Shown here: positions 10,306-22,193 of the stretch, piece by piece
Position numbering within the stretch: position 1 is the stretch's first letter
Layout: each line of letters begins with the position of its first letter
Assembly (NCBI GenBank): GCA_003118195.1
Contig: BEXV01000113.1
Location: 281,884 to 345,883, forward strand
Direction of reading: 5' to 3'
DNA length: 64,000 nucleotides
Source of the DNA: Hemicentrotus pulcherrimus
Lineage: Eukaryota > Echinodermata > Echinoidea > Camarodonta > Strongylocentrotidae
Made by a program: the position numbers and the translations under genes
The notes under the pieces: generated by a model
Databases searched by the model: none
Told to the model about the DNA's origin: nothing
Seen by the model: the letters and a program-made list of their open reading frames with translations, nothing else

Positions 10306-13186
10306 CTGTCATACAAAATTAAGATATATTATTTATAGCATTTAATTGAATAAATCAAATAATTATAGTAAAAAAAATCTATTGCAATGAAATATAGATA
10401 CAAATGGTTGTTGCTTTATTACAGTAACTATATGATACAAAAAACAAAGAAGAAATTTGATTAAAATTTTAAATCCCTTAATAAGCTTGATTTTAATATG
10501 TTACCAAAATAGGAGTCAACAGGTTGTTTGGCATTAGGAAACATGTACTGTATGCTAAAAATATTTTTTCCTGACTCCTAAATATCTACTTTCATATTTA
10601 AAAAAATGAAATTAATGTACAATTACAATTGACACAAAACCACATAAATGTACAAATATTTTGGGAATGAAAACGGATGAAAACCCAATTAACTTAGGAA
10701 TCTCAGTAAAAAAAAAAAAAGAAAATAAGAAGAAGAAAAAAGAATAAGAAAGAACTGACCTCGTAGGCAAACTGTCTGTCCATCATATTCCTCGCTGAGA
10801 CTGCATCAGCTACCACATGAACATCATACCCTTTGGCTAAGAGATCTAAAGCTGTCTGCTGGATACACACATGGGCCTGTAAGTCGCATCAAACCAAACC
10901 CAATCATTTTATTGACATTCATCCATAACAAAGTGAGATACTACATTATAATACTCGTTGGCTAACTATAGATCTCAGGCTAAGTGGTTTTAAAAAAAAG
11001 AAATCAAAGCTACCTTACTATTCCTCTTGGTGAAAAGAGGGAAATTTTTAGTAAGAGGGATACATGTATAAAGTATTTATGTTTTTGTTTTTTTTGTTTT
11101 TCGTATCATTGGTACGAAAGTCATGTTTCTTAAAATCAGACCTTTGTATTAAGTGCCTCTTACATGATGACGGGTGAAAAAGTTGTGGCTGAAGTTTCAA
11201 ACTGTGATTGATATTGGTTCTCCTCAATTAAATCTTTTAATCATTTTGTAAATGACCATGAAGCTCCTTAGAAGCTACTGGCACTGAATCCCCATCCAAT
11301 TATATTGAAAGGGTAAATAAATCTTTCATGACCCTCTTCCTCACCTCGATTCCAAGAAGAATGATGGATTTCACATTGGTCAGACTTTTGAGATGTGTTT
11401 CAACTTCAGGAATGACCATAGAGAATTTGGTCTTTGGATAAACACCAATAGCTTTACTGATATCCAGCTCCTCTACAGTGTGTCCAAGTCCCTTCGGGTA
11501 CTATGAGAATAAAGAGGTAAATATAAACAATAAAGAATGCACTACAACAGCGGTGAAACAAATTTAAGGATAAAAATGGGGACTAGTAACAAAAGATCAA
11601 CTTGCATGAACAAGTAGTACACGCAAAATGGAGTTGGGCACCAAGGTCATCTCATGATTTTACAAAATCTGAATTAGGACATTACATCAACAACAACAAA
11701 AATGGTTAAATGTCAAAAGAACCAATAACAATGAAAAATGAATATACTTTTTACTGTTATCATATCATTATCAAATAGATTTCTACAAACAGGTATAGCA
11801 TATTTCTACCAGGCTAAAATAATGCCATAATAGTTTCTATCTTCCTTCTCATACCTGCTCTGTTACAATGACTGGTATTTCCAAGATGTTGGCTCCTTCA
11901 ATCTGCAGGGAAAAAAGAAAGAAAAAAGAACAGGATTTGAATATTCTTTGAATCCAGCTCATAACAGAACATATACAGAAAAGACATACATGTACATGAA
12001 CTAAATTGCAACAGGTATTGGGGATCGAAAGGGAGTTAGCTCAATTTTATTATTGATTATTCAAGAATGGCAAACCAATGAATGGTCAATGCAAAGCATA
12101 CTCATTTATGACAGTGACAGTTAAATAGCGTACAAATTAGTGCGCAAAACCACATTCACACGGTCATCTAAAAATGTGATATAATTTTTTCTGTGAAATA
12201 AAGTGCAAAGTGTGAAAATATATATCAGGCATACATCAGGCCAAGTACAAATGGTTCCTAGAGGTTGTCCCCGCCTGCCTCCCTCTTTTTTTTTGTTGTT
12301 GAAATTTTTGTAGACTAGGTATTAAAATTTAAAAAAAGATTTTTACTAGGGGGTCTAGATCTATTCTTTTCGTGATCTTGATGGAACCCGTTTCCTCTTT
12401 TCCACACCAGCAACACTTACTATGTTGGTGGGACCATCGTTCATGCGTGACCTAAGTTCGCTACCTCCAAAAATTTGAAGTCACCAATGGAAAGAGGAAC
12501 ATAAAATTACCCAGAGAGGGAATTTTCTTCGGAACAAAGTAACAATGCAGAACTATGATTCCACCCTCGGCCCTCCACACACAAACCTTGACACAAAACC
12601 ACAACAAACTGAAGTATTGATGCACAGGAACTCAATCGATCAATAAACAAGCTCTGTCCTACCAACATTGGTGGATTAAAGTAAAGTAAGTACCGGGTAA
12701 GTAAATTCATTTATATTAATTATAAGGCAACAGATTTAACAAATAAATAACAAATTAACAGATTCACATTTTACTTTAGTTTAGGCGCAGCAAAAGTACA
12801 CTAGCATTCAAATAAATAGAGGTAAATTTGTGTGTTGGGGTATAAGTTGTTTCCAAAGTTGCAGTAACATCAAACTGCCCAAAGCCCGTCTCCCAAGAAT
12901 CTCAACTACAGTTTCGTTTCCTACTCATTCCCCACCACCACGGCACAAGGAACTGTTTCGGCAAGTTTCGGCATTCCAGAGGCTCTATTGAACCCAGTCC
13001 CATATGCTTCATTTTACGTTTGGAATCATAAATGTAAATGTTCACCGTCACACTTACGAGTCGTTTGGCCACAACTGTTATATCATCAAAGTATTTAATG
13101 GCTGGTCTAAATCTCTCTTGCATGTCACAAACGAACAGGGCTACTGTTTCAGGTGATATATTACCAAAAGAAGTTTTTTGAGCCAT
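10159..13186 (-). CDS. ISOC2: Isochorismatase domain-containing protein 2-like, five exons
   Basis: Joined exons (minus strand) 13186-13058, 11902-11855, 11500-11345, 10876-10760 and 10305-10159 give 198 residues, near human ISOC2 (205). The fold is a cysteine-hydrolase of the isochorismatase family; the animal members' substrate is not known. The expected catalytic residues are visible: Asp21 (FVCDMQERF), Lys82 (YPKTKFSM) and Cys115 (GIEAHVCIQQ). VTEQYPKGLG and [13 protein letters not shown] are also typical of the family. All four introns (1155, 354, 468 and 454 nt) are GT-AG and phase 0. The ATG context is AATCATGG. No break is seen, so the gene should be functional. ISOC1 is less likely because it has a longer N-terminus. 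Confidence 0.93.
10760..10876 (-). CDS. ISOC2: ISOC2-like exon 4 (residues 112-150)
   Basis: A 117-nt exon from TTACAG|GCC to GAG|GTCAGT. It begins [13 protein letters not shown] with the nucleophile Cys115, followed by the [12 protein letters not shown] strand-helix. Confidence 0.92.
11345..11500 (-). CDS. ISOC2: ISOC2-like exon 3 (residues 60-111)
   Basis: A 156-nt exon from TCATAG|TAC to GAG|GTGAGG. It holds [12 protein letters not shown], the catalytic Lys in YPKTKFSM, and ends in LLGIE, immediately before the catalytic-Cys motif. Confidence 0.92.
11855..11902 (-). CDS. ISOC2: ISOC2-like exon 2 (residues 44-59)
   Basis: A 48-nt exon between CTGCAG and GTATGA. It encodes [16 protein letters not shown], the strand leading to the TEQ-YP turn of the family. 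It is too short to be found as an open frame; it was located by similarity and splice sites. Confidence 0.9.
13058..13186 (-). CDS. ISOC2: ISOC2-like exon 1 (residues 1-43)
   Basis: ATG at 13186-13184; donor CTC|GTAAGTG after 13058. It encodes the first beta strand with the catalytic Asp in [11 protein letters not shown]. The open frame reads on into the intron past the donor; that extension does not resemble the family and is not coding. Confidence 0.92.
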
Positions 13187-13330
13187 GATTACAGACTAGT
13201 TCGAAGATTGTCAAAGCATTCCAACAGCCAACCAATGGGTGAATATTTATTGGGGGCGCGCTCGCTCCTAGATCCTCGGCCTCGACCTCCTGCAGAAACT
13301 ACCGCTAGAGGCCGGGGTGCGTTATTTTTT
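13187..13330 (-). promoter_or_regulatory. Probable ISOC2-like promoter with CCAAT and GC boxes
   Basis: Read on the minus strand, a GC-rich block (GCGCGCCCCC) is followed by CCAAT at 13253-13249, then an inverted CCAAT (ATTGG, plus-strand CCAAT at 13232-13236), about 45-65 nt before the ATG. No TATA box is evident. This layout fits a housekeeping promoter; it is inferred, not measured. Confidence 0.45.
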
Positions 13331-13339
13331 TCGGCGGCA

Positions 13340-13560
13340 CATATTGGTTAGGTGATGGGAAAGTTAAGGGTTGGGGTTAAATCAAGACCCCTTCCAAAAA
13401 AAGTCCCAATCTTTGCCGCAGGGACCGCGGCAGAGCGCCACTCATCTCAAAGTGGGGGTGCACCAGCAAAAAATGCCCTTTTGGAGAAAAAATGGGGCAC
13501 AAAGGGTAACCTCAAAGCGAAAAATTACAATCTACAACATTATAATCTACATTTGGATCA
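13340..13560. repeat. Interspersed repeat, member 1 of a pair
   Basis: Shares an ordered string of short blocks with 14970-15120 (GCGCCACTC/GGCGAAGCG, a G-run followed by CACCA, CAAA-GGT, CTCAAAGCGAAAA, TACAAT). It makes two overlapping short open frames that have no domain similarity I recognise. Confidence 0.45.
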
Positions 13561-13879
13561 GTATCAGGGATGATCATCAAAATTTCTGTGTGTAGCCTAA
13601 CGGTCTGAAAATTCCAGCAAAAAGAAGTTTGAGGTCACATTGAGGTCAAAGAAAGTAAAATATACCAAACCATGCATCGATAATTCTTTATATTGCTATA
13701 ATTGATAATCTATGTAAAGGGACACAAAAAAAAAAATGATGAGAAGGGTTGTAAAACAATTAAGCCAGCAAAATACCCCTACTGTTATACCATATCAAGG
13801 AAGAATTAGAAAAAGTTAAAATACCTACTTCACATTAGAGAATATAAGAATAAAAGATGTATGTAGTAAGAGAGAGAGG

Positions 13880-13925
13880 GTAATAACAATAATGATAATG
13901 ATAATAATAATAATAATGATAATGA

Positions 13926-13956
<31 letters not shown>

Positions 13957-13989
13957 AAGAAGAAGAAGAAGAAGAAGAAGAAGAAGAAA
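13880..13989. repeat. (AAT/GAT)n followed by (AAG)n microsatellite
   Basis: A compound microsatellite; the AAG tract runs for about 20 units from 13927. On the minus strand it reads as poly-Ser in one frame, which is not a gene. Confidence 0.9.
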
Positions 13990-13999
13990 GATTATTACA

Positions 14000-15849
14000 A
14001 AGCAGGCGCGGATCCAGGGTCATCCGGGGGGGGGGGGATATTTAAAATCAATTTGAAATCAAGGGTGCTTAAATTTGAAAATCCTCTATGGACATAATAA
14101 AGAAATGAAATGAAATGTACTTCGCAAGTGAGATTTTGTAAGTGAAATTTCCACAGTCTAACAAATGATTTTAAAGACCTACTGTTCTACTATTAGAAGT
14201 AGGGTATGTTACTTCCCCGTTGTATTAAACTTCAATACTGCCTGGCATATTTCTGTTGTTATTGTATTTGTTGTTTATTTTGTATGATAGACTCCATGAT
14301 TTTGTTTTCTATGTGATTATGTGGTAACAACACTTATGAACTGATGTTTAAATCAAACGGATGAATCTTTGTTTATAATCAAACAGTGTTGTAACTTACT
14401 GGCCAAAGATCTAAATATGCAATCGATGAAAAAATGTTTAGTCATAAATGCATTTAAATTTAGGAAAGGAATGTTTGCACTGAAATTAGATGTATTTGTA
14501 ATGAAATGTACTTCCAATTAAGTTGAAATAATTGATTGAAATTGAAGTATCTTAAATTTCGAAAGCATTTCGAAAGCACCAACCCTGCTTCCCTCTCTCT
14601 TTGAACATAGCTCTGTTTCTTCCTGAAACAGTATACATGATTGTGTTTGCCTATTATTTAAATTTAATAAAATGGTCAAACATTCATCATGTTAATTACA
14701 AAAAATAGATATACACTGTAGGTAACAAGATCACATTGTAAATGTGTATTTGTTTAATCAAATGGTATGTGGTTATTATGGTAACATAGAGACTAAAAAC
14801 CTTAAAATGTATGTTTTTGTCAAACTTTATGCTTATCGAAATAATGATTGGTATAGCGCCCTCACTGGCATTCACTGTATACTTTTATTAGAGTGTAGGT
14901 TTTGGCAAACATTACATTACATTGCTCTTCCTTTTATCGGATGTAAACCTAACGTTGAGGAGACAACGCAGTGCCCCTCCCCTGTATACAGGAGTGGCGA
15001 AGCGACTTCTAAAGTGTGTGTGTGTGGGGGGGGGGCACCAACAAACAAGGGTCACTTTCTGGAGAGAAAAAAAGGCACCTACAAAAGATCTCAAAGCGAA
15101 AATATACAATTTTGTAGACATTGGTATATCCCTACATTGTGATTACATTATCCTGGGATGCTTTCAATATTTGTTTCTCCTTAATCATACAAGATATTGC
15201 CGATTCTACCGGCCCGGCCCCCTCCCCCTTGCCCCAAAACGGTAAAAATATAGGATAGAAACGTAAATTTTGCTTAAAAAATACAAAAACAAAAGCGGCC
15301 CAACCGTCCTACCTCCGCTGCTTCTATTATCCTACATGACAGCATAAATCCTTGCCTCTAAGATACCATCTCTACTTCCTACCTTTACCAAGGAGTTGCT
15401 CTGCATGTGAAAACTCCCGGTGGATTTGCTAACATACAAAGTTCAGTCTCTTACTTTAACGAAAGCGATGATCAATTTATTGATCAAACATGAAAGCAAA
15501 AATATAGATGTATATCTTCCCGATACCTTTCAACTTTAGTCCAGTATTAATTTGGATTCTTGACTGTCGTGGCATAATAAGTCATAATGTGATGCATTCA
15601 GAAACATCATGAGAGGCAGCAAGCCCCTAAATCAAATAGATGATATCAAAGAGATTGGAGGCCGGGGGAGCTCACCTCCATTATTCTCCTTGATTATACA
15701 AATCGACAAAGCAAAATGCTTATTATAATCGGGTAAGATGATTCAAATAACGGTATTTTAAAAAGAATGGTGACGCAGGCCCATTTATTGATACCACTAG
15801 AAACCGAAATGCCCAGTGTTTATCCCTTTTCTCCTAATCTATATTTAGT
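14000..15849. other. Spacer with repeat fragments, no gene seen
   Basis: Begins with a GGCGCGGATCCAGG motif and a G-run near 14007-14038, common at the ends of invertebrate repeats. The rest is AT-rich up to 14900. A second copy of the 13340-13560 repeat family is at 14970-15120. Confidence 0.5.
14970..15120. repeat. Interspersed repeat, member 2 of a pair
   Basis: Similar in order and motif to 13340-13560 (see there), with a GT tract and a ten-base G-run at about 15017-15036. Confidence 0.45.
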
Positions 15850-16262
15850 TTATAGTTTTGATCGGCGTCAAACTAGAGCACAAGTCGTGCGTGCGTTCGA
15901 TGCTCTTGCCGATGCTTTAGATCTGCTTTAAATAGCGGCCACACCCACCACACCCTTTCTGATAGGCCTGGCAAAAGCAGCCGTCTAAAACGAAGGTCAG
16001 GTCTGAGAAATCTTAACCTGGAGCCTGATTCTTCGGTTTGGACGTTACATGGGATGATGGGTGAGTACGGGGACAAGTGAGATCAAAGATGCGAAACTCC
16101 AATTAATTCACAGCGCCGTACTGTCATCACTCTGTGTAGACCCACTCGTTGGGGAACACGTACGATTAGCTTTATTGGTGAGTCCTGATTTTTTAGGAGA
16201 AAGTAGTCAACTTTTTGGCCGCCGCCGCCGCTGCATGCCACTGCCGCGGTGAACATCGGTTC
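15850..16262 (+). promoter_or_regulatory. GC-rich promoter-like block with candidate 5' exon
   Basis: A local rise in GC/CpG with CACCC-type boxes (15941-15953), a TTTAAATAG TATA-like motif at about 15928-15936 and a CCGCCGCCGCCG run (16220-16231). Good donor sites follow: GTGAGT at about 16061 and 16180, and TTCG|GTAAGT at about 16261. No ATG opens a frame that continues through the last donor, so a 5' untranslated exon is the likeliest reading. It could serve the unidentified exon at 29728 on the same strand. Strand is inferred from the donors only. Confidence 0.35.
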
Positions 16263-16780
16263 GGTAAGTAACATAATGAGTAACGAAGGTGATGAATTTT
16301 CTTTAAATATCTGAAAGTCAATCAACGTTTTCGATAGATGTGAGGGGCAATTGATGAATTGCATTCTATGCATTATCGAATCCAAAACCAAACACACTAA
16401 ATTGAAAAATGGTCTACACCATCCATCTCTTTTAATTCCCCCCTTTTATCACTCTCTTGTTTGCTACTCTCGAGGTTCAGTTTCTCCCCCTCATTTTGTT
16501 ATTGCAGTGCATGACCATTATGTAACTAACACTAACAGTGCCAGCCTGCAAAAATAATTGTTGAAGGGTAATTTTTAATATTTGTTTAATTCTGTTTCGC
16601 ATAAAATGGCAAACTAGTGGTGGGCAAGACATGATATGATTAATGAAGAGTTTTTATGTCCCTGAATGTCCCAACAGATCTATATAAATTATTTTTAAAA
16701 ATCACTAACATAAAGGGAAAGATCTTTAATTTAGCAGGGAATGGAGGTGACATATGCTTCTTGTGCGCCCCCCCCCCCCC

Positions 16781-17073
16781 NNNNNNNNNNNNNNNNNNNN
16801 NNNNNNNNNNNNNNNNNNNNNNNNNNNNNNNNNNNNNNNNNNNNNNNNNNNNNNNNNNNNNNNNNNNNNNNNNNNNNNNNNNNNNNNNNNNNNNNNNNNN
16901 NNNNNNNNNNNNNNNNNNNNNNNNNNNNNNNNNNNNNNNNNNNNNNNNNNNNNNNNNNNNNNNNNNNNNNNNNNNNNNNNNNNNNNNNNNNNNNNNNNNN
17001 NNNNNNNNNNNNNNNNNNNNNNNNNNNNNNNNNNNNNNNNNNNNNNNNNNNNNNNNNNNNNNNNNNNNNNNNN
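16781..17073. other. Assembly gap (293 N) between poly-C runs
   Basis: C-runs bound the gap on both sides, which suggests a sequencing stop in a homopolymer and an estimated gap size. Confidence 0.95.
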
Positions 17074-17099
17074 CCCCCCCCCCCCCCCCCTGAATACAA

Positions 17100-17797
17100 T
17101 CCATGTAAGGCAAGAGATACAAAATTTATTTCCCTGGCTTGATGATAGAAATGATCTCTCCCTTTCAAAAGATTAATTACAAGGTCTTTACAAAATGTCT
17201 GTCAGACCTGTATTTCAAAATGTTTATTAGATTTATCAGGCCCTAAACCATTTTGATGTGGACATATTTTTGCACACATGATTTTGTTGTCTCGATTACT
17301 TCAATAACCCCTCATGGAATACCAAGTATTTATGTTTGATTTAAGGTTTACTTACCTCAAACGCCATGTGAGGTCTAATAACGACTCCATTAATTTGTTG
17401 TTGATATTATGTAAGAAGCATTACCTGTTAAGAACATGAAAAAATGTGGTTGAATGCTTCTTTCATCATTTATGGACAATAGGTTTGTTGAAGCTTAGCT
17501 TTCAGAGCTATTCATCCATAAGTGGGTGGTCTCAAGGCACTCATCAAATTTGTTATTTTCCATAATTTTCCTTCTTGACAAATATGTTTGTTTTGTGTGA
17601 TGATTGCTAGATATTGTTGCTTTGACAAGGAGGGAGACACACACCCTTTTGCATGCCTCCCTTACCTGTGGATTTGGAGAATGAATGTTTTTCAGTGAGC
17701 ACTACCTTAACAGGTGCCCACATTCAAACAATAAAATTTGATCAATAATGACTGTACCACCATGAATTCTTATTGTTTATATACACACACACACACA

Positions 17798-17846
<49 letters not shown>

Positions 17847-20330
17847 TCACCCTGTCTCTCTCTCTCTCTCTCTCTCCCTCTTTTACTCCCTCTCCCTTTC
17901 CTTCTCATTCTCCCTCCCTTCCTTTCTCATTCTCCGTCCCTTCCTCATCCCTGTTCTTGCTCTCCTCTCCCTCTACATCAGATGCACACCAAAGAAGAAG
18001 AAGAAAAGAACAAGGATTTTAGCACATTCTACTTTGGAGTACATTGAGGCAGTATTAACCATCTGCTTATATTATCTCCATTATTTGATTTACTTAGCAC
18101 TTAAAAGACAAAACAATTTGTACAAACATCTGAACATTTGTATACAGAGCTCTACATCCACATCCTAATTATTTCAACTTACCGGGTAAAGCAATTTACT
18201 TCTGTAACTTCTTGCAGGCGCTGATATGCAACCTATATTAAGGTTTATATGTGAGCAATGGGTGTTAAAGGTGTATCCATTCTATGCATCAAAACTAATT
18301 CTTATTCATTAAATGTCATGTAAGAAAAAAAATTATTTCACAATGGGTGAATTTGATTGTTATTGTTTTGAAAGCAAATTTCTTAAATAACTCCTCATAC
18401 ATCTCTGAAAATCAACAACATTGCCTTTTGACCGAAGCATGTAATATATGTGGTAAGTTGAGGTTGAGCGGTTCGATGAAACACTGCTATAAGCCTTATA
18501 TATTTTCAAGAGCATTTGTGAGAAACATATATTCATTTTATATTTAATTGAATTGAATTTTACAATGAGTGAATTTGATTGCAATCCAATGCAATAAAGT
18601 CAGTTTGTTCAGTTTAAAAAAGGAAGATGAGAGCTTTATCATTTAACCAAGCTCTGTTTGGAATTGAAGTTGGTAATTGAGCATGAAATGTACATTGATT
18701 CACCTAATCACTCAGCCTTGTAACTTTTAATAAACTATTGTTATCTAGGTTCAGCTGGGGGTCATACATTGCTCTCATATCTAATACAAAGAAAATGTCC
18801 AATTTAAGGAATAAATTTCAGCAAATGCGCCTCTACTCTGTTATATTCATATGTGCTAGCTCAGTACTTGAGAATTTTATCCTTGATCAAGAAAAAATGC
18901 ATAGTCTGTACAAAGGATGATACTCTGCGCGGCATTGTTTCTCTAGCTTTGTAAAGTGTGGAGTAAATTTTATCCCTAGGGTAAGCATTCTAATATTTTC
19001 CCCAGGAGACATTATTCAATGTTCACTGTTAACCTTTATTGATGTGATCAAGAACAGCTGACTCCCTTTACTTCACAAATTGCCGACAATCCTGGTTATT
19101 ATGAAGCATACGGATTGTTGATTGATCTCCCTATCCCTGGAGGTTGACGACCATCTCAACTCAACATGAAGCATCATCGCTCTCCCTAAATCACACATAG
19201 TATATTTCATTTTTCATTTTCTCTTAATGTGTTTGCCTGCTCAAGAGAATTTATCCCCTAATGGAAAAAAGGCTTTCAAAGTTTAAAGAAGATAAATTGT
19301 ATCTGTAATGATTTTTACCACACTTCGACGGTGCCACTTTGAGTTATATTTTAGAATAATATGTGGAATAATGCATTATATTGTTTATTTGATGTTATTT
19401 TACTATCAAGAATTTTCAAGTGCAATTTTGCATTTAGTCATATCTGATAAACTTCAAACACATTTGGGGTGCTAAAAGAAACATGCCACATACTTTCCTT
19501 TGAGTTTAAGGGCATTTATGACATTCAGCATAAAGGTGAAAATTAATGAAAAGGCTGAAATTTATAATTTGTTGATAATTTGTTTTCTTGACTAGTAACG
19601 TTCTTGTTGTTTATTATGTTAAAGAGAAGGTTGAGTTGTGGGAAGAGGTGAAAAATAATTTGTGAACTTTATCATTTTTCATTATGCAAGTGTGGAAGAA
19701 CATCAGATAAGACATGTTCCCTAAAAAGCATGGCTCTTCAAATGCCTTCATATTCTAAATATGTCATGTTTATCGTAAAACGGGGGGGGGGGATTTTTTC
19801 GCCACGTGTTCGTGTAGTCCCATATACATCTTTCTGTGTACAGTGTTTGTAACTTTACCAAATTTCTTATCATTTTGATGATTCCAGAACCTTGCAATAC
19901 ACGCAAATTCTTATATGCTAGATGATCAACCTTTTCTGGTCGATTCCACACCGTTTCTTTCACAAAGCAATCGCATGACCAGAACTCAACTTCATCTTTA
20001 AGTCATTTAATATATGCCATGGTTAAAAGCTTGGTCTTTGTTTGTGGATTAATGTTTAACTTGGTCAAAGAAAAAAAATCACAGAAAACCTATAAAAGCA
20101 AGCTTGCAAGGTCAATTCCATTGGACTAAAAGGATAAGACTTTAATAATGCAACATAAACTTGAAAGCTAAGACAAACTAAATTTTCTTTGACATAACCT
20201 TGAGGTAACACCACAGGTGTGCTGCTGCCCCCTGTTGATCGTTATTGGGCAAGGCCTGGAATGGCTGGTCAGATAAACCCAATAGTATGGTCAACCTGGT
20301 ATAAGTTAGGTCCTGTTATGATACTTCTCT
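17100..20330. other. Spacer or long intron without identified exon
   Basis: AT-rich sequence holding the AC/TC microsatellite at 17782-17970 and a G-run at about 19783-19791. No open frame with splice sites and coding character was found. Confidence 0.5.
17782..17970. repeat. (AC)n-(TC)n microsatellite with pyrimidine tail
   Basis: AC repeats (17782-17800) pass into TC repeats (17801-17844) and a further pyrimidine-rich tract to about 17970. Open frames over it (Ser-Leu repeats) are artefacts. Confidence 0.9.
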
Positions 20331-20334
20331 AAAG

Positions 20335-20647
20335 CTGCATTTACACTGTAAGCAAAAACCATCAGGTTTTATCACATTCCAGTGTTTTGTCAGAGGTTGC
20401 TCAGTATCTACCTATAATTTAACACACAACAACAAAAAACAGGCACAAAAATACCTCTGGAGTGTTTTCTGAAATGCACTGAGAAACTTCTCTAGTCTTT
20501 TGCCACTTAAATGCTTTCTCTAAAAGACTGGTGAATCATTCCTATTTTTTTGGTCACATCGCTTCAGTGCTAATGCTAATGCTAATGCAATGAAATTATC
20601 AAACACCAACAGTTTCTTATGGGTTTTTCCAGTAGTGTAAATGGCAG
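20335..20647. mobile_element. MITE, CATTTACACTG family
   Basis: Terminal inverted repeats CTGCATTTACACTG (20335-20348) and CAGTAGTGTAAATGGCAG (20630-20647), with further subterminal match (AAAAACC-ATCAGG / GGGTTTTTCC). The interior contains GCTAAT repeats and no coding frame. Confidence 0.7.
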
Positions 20648-21518
20648 TATTAAGAAAAAATGTTACAAAAAATATTAGCTGTATAAATGAACCTATTATG
20701 GTCTTGTCTCCTGGTATTCTCTGTAATAATTATGATAAGCCTACATCGAAAAAAAATACAAAAAGAAGAGAGTGAAATTCAAAAAGGGATTATGCAGTCT
20801 TCCATGATGTAGATATTGACTGTCGGCCTAATGTCATCAAGGTAGTAGGTCCCTGGGACTGCCCTGTGTTTTGATGTATCAGAAATGGTTCTGTATAGTT
20901 TTGAATAGTTATTATAGCTGTAACTGCTGTATTATGTATGAATTAATGAATACCGGTAGCTCCTTTCTTATTTACAAAGTCTGCATGATCACTTCAAGTT
21001 GGAGGATTGGTCAAACCATACTTTTCCCTGCACATTTAGTTTGTCTCAATGGGCTAGTAACTTCTTGGTCTTAACTTCTTGGTCTCACAAGGCAAGACAA
21101 AGTTGATAAGTCGCTTCGCTTTGATCAGATTCTAGAAGCTGTAATTGGATGGGATTATCTGTGTAGCATGACTGATCTGTTTTCCTCTTTCAAGACACCG
21201 TTTCCTGTTGGAATTACAAATTCTTTTGTTATTCCAAGAAGCTTTTCAAGACAATCCTACCTCCTTAGTTCTTCTAAGAATTCATCAACTTGGATTGAAC
21301 TGAATCTGTGCATGAGCAGAAACACAATATAATTCATTAGTGCTAGCTAACCCTAGGAACTAATGATTAACATGTGATTTCTTTGGAGGCATTCCAGCCC
21401 CGAAATGGAAATGTATGAAAACTCTTTTTTTTACCCATGCAACTATGGTAATACCAACACTCTGCAATTAATGTGGTTCCTCTAATGAGATTGGTATTGT
21501 GTTTTCTCCTCTGTTGAC

Positions 21519-22193
21519 CTAGGGTGCGTTTATGCTCAATTTTGAAGGCAGAATGAGCATTTTAAAACCCTCATCGTATACACTCATCATAAATGCAGTT
21601 CCACAGGGGTACTGTTTATGCTCCCTTCTCCAGGCAAATTCGGGCTCTGTATCTGGATTTGCATGTTACAATGACCCAGGGAGGGCAGTTTGGGTGTGCC
21701 CTTTTTCTAATATGCTTTGTAGGCACTGCACAGGCAGGAGCATGCATTTCTGCAGGCCAGGCGGCTACTGCCTGTACAAGTCATGTAAAAAAAAAAGTAT
21801 ACTAACAAGAGAAGAAGAAAAAGGAAAAATAGAAGGAAAAAAATATGTTTCAAAATAACAAATAAAAGATTTAGTACTAACAATATATCATCTAACAAAG
21901 ACATAATCCCATGGATTTTCAAAGGGTCCTGCTAGTTATAGATTTTTACGTGAACCACGTTTATGATGACGTCATTTAAACGCGTTTACAAATGATTGTG
22001 TGTTTATGCTTCCCCAGAAACTTTTTTGGGAGAAACACCGATCCAAAATGCACCTTTTAGTCAGTTTACGATAGGTGATCGCCGTTCATTGGTGATTCTA
22101 CGAAAATGAGAGAGGACGCAAAAGTGTTTTGAACTCAATCGTTTCAAAAGCCTCATTCTGGCCTGAAAAAGTTGAGCATAAAAGCACCCCTAG
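21519..22193. mobile_element. MITE, TGCGTTTAT family, 675 bp
   Basis: Ends CTAGGGTGCGTTTATGCTCAA (21519-) and TTGAGCATAAAAGCACCCCTAG (to 22193) are near-perfect inverse complements, continuing with CAGAATGAG / CTCATTCTG. An inner poly-Lys/Arg-rich open frame at 21532-21858 comes from an A-rich tract and shows no domain. Confidence 0.8.

Noticed and set aside
16061..16252. 63-codon plus-strand open frame in the GC-rich block
   Set aside because: No family similarity; splice donors interrupt it and it stops before the strongest donor, so a UTR exon is more likely.
16640..17176. Open frames across the N gap with poly-Pro/poly-Gly edges
   Set aside because: Made of unknown bases and C-runs.
17738..18168. 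Ser/Leu-rich open frames
   Set aside because: Translations of an AC/TC microsatellite and pyrimidine tract.
18464..18486. GGTTCGA, resembling a tRNA B box
   Set aside because: No matching A box or cloverleaf arms could be drawn around it; the same holds for the GGTTCGATAG near 56066.
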